Source of the DNA: ANME-2 cluster archaeon
GTDB lineage: Archaea > Halobacteriota > Methanosarcinia > Methanosarcinales > Methanogasteraceae
NCBI GenBank assembly: GCA_003601535.1
Contig: PIXW01000120.1
Span: 1-6,434 of the forward strand
DNA length: 6,434 bases
Direction: 5' to 3'
Part shown: one piece after another, positions 1 to 3,840 of the stretch
Layout of the letters: the number at the start of each line of letters is the position of its first letter
Numbering within the stretch: the first letter of the stretch is position 1
Made by a program: the position numbers and the translations under genes
Notes under the pieces: generated by a model
What the model saw: the letters and a program-made list of their open reading frames with translations, nothing else
Database searches by the model: none
Told to the model about the DNA's origin: nothing

Positions 1-41
1 CACAGCAGTATGATCAGGGCGAATATTACGTGTTTATTCAT
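1..41 (-). CDS. N-terminal fragment of a probable secreted or membrane protein (runs off left edge)
   Basis: Thirteen codons are visible, reading MNKHVIFALIILL, then an incomplete codon beginning TG (Cys or Trp if the frame is open). A short basic N-terminus followed by an unbroken hydrophobic run is what a signal peptide or first membrane helix looks like; if the next residue is Cys, a lipoprotein is possible. The start is well supported by a perfect GGAGGT Shine-Dalgarno seven bases upstream. The gene lies 89 bp downstream of the permease gene on the same strand, so it may be co-transcribed with it or use the possible promoter in that gap. The function cannot be told from 13 residues. Confidence 0.6.
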   Translation of the reverse strand, partial: MNKHVIFALIILL

Positions 42-48
42 TGTGTTT

Positions 49-54
49 ACCTCC
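49..54 (-). promoter_or_regulatory. Strong Shine-Dalgarno for the left-edge gene
   Basis: On the minus strand the bases read AAAGGAGGT, with the GGAGGT core seven bases before the ATG at 41-39. This is a full match to the anti-Shine-Dalgarno end of archaeal 16S rRNA. It is the main evidence that the truncated 1-41 frame is a real gene. Confidence 0.7.
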
Positions 55-108
55 TTTTTGGTTTTCAATGTCCATGATGCGAACCAACAAACCAGATTAC
101 CATGAATT

Positions 109-122
109 AGATAAAGGTTTCG
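109..122 (-). promoter_or_regulatory. Possible archaeal promoter (BRE/TATA) before the left-edge gene
   Basis: On the minus strand the sequence reads CGAAACCTTTATCT: a purine-rich BRE-like CGAAAC directly followed by a CTTTATCT TATA-like box. A start about 25 bases downstream would give a 5' leader of roughly 45 nt before the ATG at 41. It lies just past the permease stop codon, so the left-edge gene could be transcribed separately. The call is by pattern only; AT-rich gaps produce such matches by chance. Confidence 0.35.
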
Positions 123-130
123 ATTAAACA

Positions 131-643
131 TCAGGGATAGGTGATAAATCGCATGATAATTAATTGGGCGATCAATCCAGCTATTACCGGGAAGATGAAC
201 GTTGCAAAAAAACGGATCACCATAAATTTTGGGCTTATAAATGCTATTTCAAGCGGGATGAGATTGATCCTCCACAGCGCCCATGCTGTGACCAGTGCCA
301 CCATCGGACCAATGCCTGCTCCGGACCTGAGCAGTGATGCCACGATCGGAAGCGACGCGTAAGGAGGTCCTGGCATAACGCTGCCAGCGACGCCTCCGGT
401 CACGATGCCTCTGATACCGGAACCTGTTCCAAGAAACTGTTCAATGAGCTCCTTTGGAACGATCACCTGGATCAAGCCGCCCATGATCATCGCAGCGATG
501 ATCAGCGGAAGTATCTGAAAAAAAAGGGCAAGAGATGATTTTACGCCATAAACAGCCTCCTTCTGCCCGACCTTTGTGTATGCTATTATAAACAGCAATG
601 CAGCACAGATCATATAGCATAAGGTGGTCAACTCGAAACGCAT
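131..643 (-). CDS. Half-size permease, DUF318/ArsP_1-like membrane protein
   Basis: A 170-residue, very hydrophobic protein with about five predicted membrane helices (roughly residues 7-23, 37-62, 78-103, 109-131 and 141-165). The centre carries a Gly/Pro-rich segment, GGVAGSVMPGPPYASLPI at 83-100, followed by a helix starting LLRSGAGIGPMVALVTAW. This pattern resembles the predicted permeases of the DUF318/ArsP_1 (YraQ-like) family, where full-length members are near 300 residues with two related halves; this one is a single half and could work as a dimer. Some family members export organoarsenicals, but no substrate can be read here. The start is six bases after the stop of the FmdE-family gene, implying co-transcription and probably translational coupling; no good Shine-Dalgarno is seen close to the ATG. 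An alternative start at Met11 has no better ribosome site. The family call is from remembered motifs and the membrane topology is estimated by eye. Confidence 0.7.
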   Translation of the reverse strand: MRFELTTLCYMICAALLFIIAYTKVGQKEAVYGVKSSLALFFQILPLIIAAMIMGGLIQVIVPKELIEQFLGTGSGIRGIVTGGVAGSVMPGPPYASLPIVASLLRSGAGIGPMVALVTAWALWRINLIPLEIAFISPKFMVIRFFATFIFPVIAGLIAQLIIMRFITYP

Positions 644-649
644 GTAATT

Positions 650-1243
650 TTATAGATGCCGAACCTCGATAAATGCTTCCCTCGGCATGGTGAGCACGTC
701 ATAACTCAGTCTCTGCATGAGTTCGTTGTATCGTTCGAGATTCTCTCCGTGCAGGGATCGAGCATTCTCTTTCAGTTCCCAGAATTCATCGAAATCCTCG
801 AAATCACCGAAATTCATGATGACCTCAACAGTATCGCCTGTTGAGATTCGATGCACAACATAAACATCTCTTCCTGTTATTGCATTCGTCTTATCAATCT
901 CAATCGTTCCGAGATTTTGCCTCCCAAAATCACTCCTGATACCAGCGATATATGCGAAAGCATCCACCATGCAGGTATCTCTATCGAATTTCACCCTGAA
1001 ATCACCTCTTTTTGGAATTCCATCACACAACTCCTCAAATGCTATCTCAGCAGCGCGATACCCGCGCGCAAGACCGAGACAGAGATGCCCGTTGTATTTC
1101 ATCACATCGGTGAGATGAATCAGAAACACCTGATCTCTATCCGCGGATGATCCGACCTTCCATGCCGAGGGATCAAGAACCCTGATCGGCTCGATCTCAT
1201 CATACCATGCATGTATCCATGGTGATCGTTTCTCTGCTGTCAT
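650..1243 (-). CDS. Stand-alone FmdE-family (PF02663-type) protein
   Basis: A 197-residue soluble protein. Residues 51-72 carry the family signature NGHLCLGLARGYRAAEIAFEEL up to the helix end, with His53 and Cys55 at the metal-site positions. Residues 90-110 carry the second signature, DTCMVDAFAYIAGI and then FGRQNLG, with Cys91 and Asp94. The family is named after subunit E of molybdenum formylmethanofuran dehydrogenase, but many members are not enzyme subunits and bind a metal, often zinc. The usual CPG is CLG here, and there is no C-terminal zinc ribbon of the kind found in longer members. The C-terminal third (about 147-197) is charged and helical. The start at 1243 is supported by GAGGA six bases upstream. 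The gene leads a two-gene minus-strand unit with the permease, which points to handling of a transported ligand or metal. No catalytic dehydrogenase subunits lie in the window, so a role in the methanofuran pathway cannot be assumed. Confidence 0.88.
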   Translation of the reverse strand: MTAEKRSPWIHAWYDEIEPIRVLDPSAWKVGSSADRDQVFLIHLTDVMKYNGHLCLGLARGYRAAEIAFEELCDGIPKRGDFRVKFDRDTCMVDAFAYIAGIRSDFGRQNLGTIEIDKTNAITGRDVYVVHRISTGDTVEVIMNFGDFEDFDEFWELKENARSLHGENLERYNELMQRLSYDVLTMPREAFIEVRHL

Positions 1244-1288
1244 ACCGCATCCTCTATAATCATAAATGGCATAACAAATTTCTTACAG

Positions 1289-1303
1289 GTATTTAACACT
1301 TTT
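1289..1303 (-). promoter_or_regulatory. Probable promoter of the FmdE-family/permease operon
   Basis: Within the 155-bp divergent gap, the minus strand reads AAAAGTGTTAAATAC: a purine-rich BRE-like stretch followed by a TTAAATAC TATA-like box. Initiation about 25 bases downstream would fall near 1266 and leave a leader of about 23 nt containing the GAGGA ribosome site. It sits about 40 bp from the opposite promoter, so one regulator bound between them could control both operons. No clear operator palindrome was seen. Confidence 0.4.
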
Positions 1304-1338
1304 GTCTTATCAGTAACAAAATGATATCTCTATCCAAG

Positions 1339-1353
1339 CGAAAGGTTTAAAAT
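1339..1353 (+). promoter_or_regulatory. Probable promoter of the PLP-enzyme/HdrD-like operon
   Basis: The plus strand reads CGAAAGGTTTAAAAT, close to the archaeal BRE (CGAAA) plus TATA (TTTAAAA) arrangement. A start about 25 bases downstream, near 1373-1376, gives a leader of about 25 nt that contains the GAGGAGG ribosome site. It would also exclude the upstream in-frame ATG at 1360 from the message, agreeing with the start chosen at 1399. Confidence 0.5.
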
Positions 1354-1386
1354 CATTAGTTGTGTTGTATGTGTTGCGTCCTTTAT

Positions 1387-1393
1387 GAGGAGG
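1387..1393 (+). promoter_or_regulatory. Shine-Dalgarno that decides the start of the threonine-synthase-like gene
   Basis: GAGGAGG ends five bases before the ATG at 1399. The open frame extends upstream to an ATG at 1360, but the extra residues (MCCMCCVLYEEAK) have no ribosome site of their own and precede the point where the conserved zinc-ribbon N-terminus begins. Confidence 0.75.
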
Positions 1394-1398
1394 CGAAG

Positions 1399-2577
1399 AT
1401 GACGAAATTTTATCAACAATGCATCGACTGCGGTGCGATATACAGCAATGGTTACGTAAGAAATTGCAAATGCGGAGGGCTTCTGCCCTTCAGATATCAC
1501 AGTATAGATCTGACAGACTTTCCAGACCAATCGTTTGGGGATTCGCCATGGAAGTATCATCAGGTTCTTCCATTGAATGATCTGGACTACGCCCTGGATC
1601 TTGGAATGAAAAAGACGCCTTTTCTTAAAAGCAAAGAGATAGCAAAAGAGATCTCGCCTGACAATCCAATGGAAAACCTGTATATAAAGGTCGAGGCTGT
1701 GCAGCCAACCAGAACGTTCAAGGATCGAGAGGCGTTTATGACAGTATCGAGGATGAGGGAGCTCGGATATTCCGAACTCGTTACCGCAACCACAGGCGAC
1801 AGCGGGCTTGCTCATGCAAGGGCATGCTCCATCGCTGGAATGAAATTATATATCTACATCCCGGGAAATGCCCGCGAGCGCTGGGAACGGATGTTTGATG
1901 AACTGCGCTCGGATATCGATGAGGAATATGTCAAAGTGATATACTCAGGGATCACCTTTGATGAGGCGATAGCAAATGCCATATCCTTTGCCAAAAAAAG
2001 CGGGACACCTCTCGAATACGGGTTTTATAACCAGTTGCGAATCGAAGGAATAAAAACAATTGGTTTCGAAGTCCTTGAGGATCTTGGGAGGGTGCCTGAC
2101 TGGTATGTGCAGGCGGTTGGCAGTGGTGTTGGCTTGTATGGTTTTCATAAAGCATGCATGGAACGCTATGGAACCGCTCCGGGACTGGCTGGCATCCAGC
2201 CAAAGGGATGCGCGCCCATGGTCAGGGCATTCAAGGGCTACAGCGATCCAACCGAAAAAGCGGTCGATACCCATGTGCTCGGGATCGGCAATCCGAGATT
2301 GTATCTCTCATACCCGCATCTCATAAGAGCGGGTACAGTCTTCGAATATGGATTTTCAGGTGGAAAGGAGTCTGAATTAAAGGAGATTCCAGGGTTGCTG
2401 GAATTGTATCACAAAGATGGTGTGCCAGATGTCGGGCTTGAATCATGTACCGCGCTTTCCGGTCTGGAACATCTGTTGAAATCAGGAGTGATCCAGCCAG
2501 ATGAGACGGTTGTTCTGATGTGTTCAGGAGGTATGAGATGCGATCTGCCAGAATCGCTGGCAGAATCCATAACCTGA
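1399..2577 (+). CDS. Threonine-synthase-family PLP-dependent enzyme (divergent; specificity uncertain)
   Basis: A 392-residue cytoplasmic fold-type-II PLP enzyme of normal length for archaeal threonine synthase, which converts O-phosphohomoserine to threonine. The N-terminus is a zinc ribbon (Cys8, Cys11, Cys23, Cys25). The PLP lysine is Lys108 in TRTFKDREA, matching the family's GSFKDRG. The asparagine loop, usually TGNTS, reads TTGDSG at 131-136. A glycine-rich phosphate-binding loop, VGSGVGLYG, is at 240-248; LESCTALSGL (347-356) and CSGGM (375-379, Ser376 facing the pyridine nitrogen by homology) complete the site. The family is clear, but Asn-to-Asp and Thr-to-Ser changes in the substrate loop and Arg in place of Gly before FKDR suggest altered substrate use. 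Cysteate synthase of Methanosarcinales, which uses phosphoserine and sulfite in coenzyme M synthesis, is a known threonine-synthase paralogue and a possible alternative. It is probably co-transcribed with the HdrD-like gene 15 bp downstream. Confidence 0.83.
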   Translation: MTKFYQQCIDCGAIYSNGYVRNCKCGGLLPFRYHSIDLTDFPDQSFGDSPWKYHQVLPLNDLDYALDLGMKKTPFLKSKEIAKEISPDNPMENLYIKVEAVQPTRTFKDREAFMTVSRMRELGYSELVTATTGDSGLAHARACSIAGMKLYIYIPGNARERWERMFDELRSDIDEEYVKVIYSGITFDEAIANAISFAKKSGTPLEYGFYNQLRIEGIKTIGFEVLEDLGRVPDWYVQAVGSGVGLYGFHKACMERYGTAPGLAGIQPKGCAPMVRAFKGYSDPTEKAVDTHVLGIGNPRLYLSYPHLIRAGTVFEYGFSGGKESELKEIPGLLELYHKDGVPDVGLESCTALSGLEHLLKSGVIQPDETVVLMCSGGMRCDLPESLAESIT

Positions 2578-2592
2578 TTCTGGAGTATCATC

Positions 2593-3840
2593 ATGCAGAA
2601 GGCGTGTGTGACAACAGACGGTCTGAATGCGACGCAACTGATGGAATTTGATGCGTGCACCAGATGCGGCGAATGCCTGAAATGGTGCCCTGTATATGAC
2701 GTGATAAGCAGAGGTATATTCATCCCTGATGGATTCAATTCTTCAAAAGAAACAGAGTACACGCCCAGAGATAAGATCCATGAATGGAAGCAATTCATGA
2801 ATACAGGATATGGCTTGCGTGCAAGACTGTTCTCTCCAAAGAAGATACCGGAATCCGTGATTCAGGAGTTTTCTGATCGTCTGTACCACTGCGCAGCGTG
2901 CGGGATATGTAGCACGGTATGCCCGGCAGGGATCAACCTCACAGGATTGTGGGACTCATTACGCACCAATCTTGTGAATAGAGGAAATGGACCGCTCCGC
3001 TCACAGAAATTTTTCACAGAAGTTGTACCAAAATATGGAAATCCATACAAGGCAGAGCAGAAGGATCGGCTGAGCTGGCTGCCAGATGATATCAATGTGA
3101 GCGAGAGTGCTGAGATCGCATATTTTGTTGGATGCACGGTGGCATACAAGGCACCGATGCATGCGGTCTCGGTTGTGAGGATACTGCAGGAATTTAACAT
3201 ACCATTCACCATGCTCGGTGAAGATGAATTGTGCTGCTGCGCGGATCTGATCTCAATCGGGCAGCGAGATACAGAAAATATCGCCCGGGATTTTGCAAGG
3301 AAAAATATCGAGGCATTGAAGGAGAAAGGCGTTAAAAAAGTTTTGTTTTCATGTCCTGGATGTTATCATGTCAGTATGACTGAGTGGCCCAGGTACTACG
3401 GGGAAGAACTGCCATTCGAATGCGTTCATATCTCGCAGTTCATATCTGAATTGCTTGATGGAGAGGCAGAATGGAAGAATCAGATCGATAAGATCGCCAC
3501 CTACCATGATCCGTGCCATCTTGGAAGGTATATGGGTATCTATGAAGAACCAAGATCCGCCATTAAAAGACTTCCAGGTATCAAATTCGTCGAGATGGAA
3601 AGAAATCGTGAATTTCAGCGGTGCTGCGGCGCTGGCGGCAATGCTTTGAAGGAGGGGGTATCGGATCTGACCAGAACGATCGCAAAGGTGCGCATAGGGG
3701 ATGCAAAGGATGTTGATGCAGACATTCTGGTCACATCATGCCCGTGCTGTTTTCTGACGCTATCTGACAACAATGGCAATGGACACATATCGGTAGAGGA
3801 CCTCACCACGCTCTGCGCAAGGTCACTCGGATTGATTTAG
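2593..3840 (+). CDS. HdrD-like iron-sulfur protein (two 4Fe-4S motifs, two CCG domains)
   Basis: A 415-residue soluble protein with the full HdrD/GlpC-type layout. Two ferredoxin motifs come first: Cys22-25-28-32 (CTRCGECLKWCPV) and Cys100-103-106-110 (CAACGICSTVCPAG). Two complete CCG domains follow: Cys181, Cys214-Cys215, Cys254 and Cys257; then Cys308, Cys344-Cys345, Cys383 and Cys386. In heterodisulfide reductase (HdrB and HdrD) such domains hold the unusual [4Fe-4S] clusters that cleave the CoM-S-S-CoB disulfide; related proteins act on lactate, glycerol-3-phosphate or other thiols and quinones. No HdrE-type cytochrome b gene and no membrane helix are present, so this is unlikely to be the classical membrane HdrDE and is better called HdrD-like. 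The start has TGGAG about seven bases upstream. The gene follows the threonine-synthase-like gene by 15 bp, so the two proteins probably serve one pathway. Its last 18 bases overlap the convergent giant FmdE-repeat gene. Confidence 0.9.
   Translation: MQKACVTTDGLNATQLMEFDACTRCGECLKWCPVYDVISRGIFIPDGFNSSKETEYTPRDKIHEWKQFMNTGYGLRARLFSPKKIPESVIQEFSDRLYHCAACGICSTVCPAGINLTGLWDSLRTNLVNRGNGPLRSQKFFTEVVPKYGNPYKAEQKDRLSWLPDDINVSESAEIAYFVGCTVAYKAPMHAVSVVRILQEFNIPFTMLGEDELCCCADLISIGQRDTENIARDFARKNIEALKEKGVKKVLFSCPGCYHVSMTEWPRYYGEELPFECVHISQFISELLDGEAEWKNQIDKIATYHDPCHLGRYMGIYEEPRSAIKRLPGIKFVEMERNREFQRCCGAGGNALKEGVSDLTRTIAKVRIGDAKDVDADILVTSCPCCFLTLSDNNGNGHISVEDLTTLCARSLGLI

Noticed and set aside
1360..1398. 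Longer N-terminus (MCCMCCVLYEEAK) for the threonine-synthase-like protein
   Set aside because: It has no Shine-Dalgarno, while GAGGAGG fits the ATG at 1399; the expected transcript start also lies after 1360. The extra cysteines are probably non-coding coincidence.
1330..1815. 161-codon minus-strand open frame opposite the threonine-synthase-like gene
   Set aside because: It is antisense to a gene with clear motifs, has no recognisable domain and no promoter or ribosome site; similar shadows at 1945-2274 and 2409-2798 were dropped for the same reason.
1399..2577. Firm naming as cysteate synthase
   Set aside because: Only family-level motifs can be read by eye. Neither comDE-type genes nor other coenzyme M genes lie in the window, so the alternative is recorded but not called.
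2593..3840. Firm naming as the HdrD subunit of membrane heterodisulfide reductase
   Set aside because: There is no HdrE cytochrome b gene next to it, and the same domain layout occurs in several other oxidoreductases.
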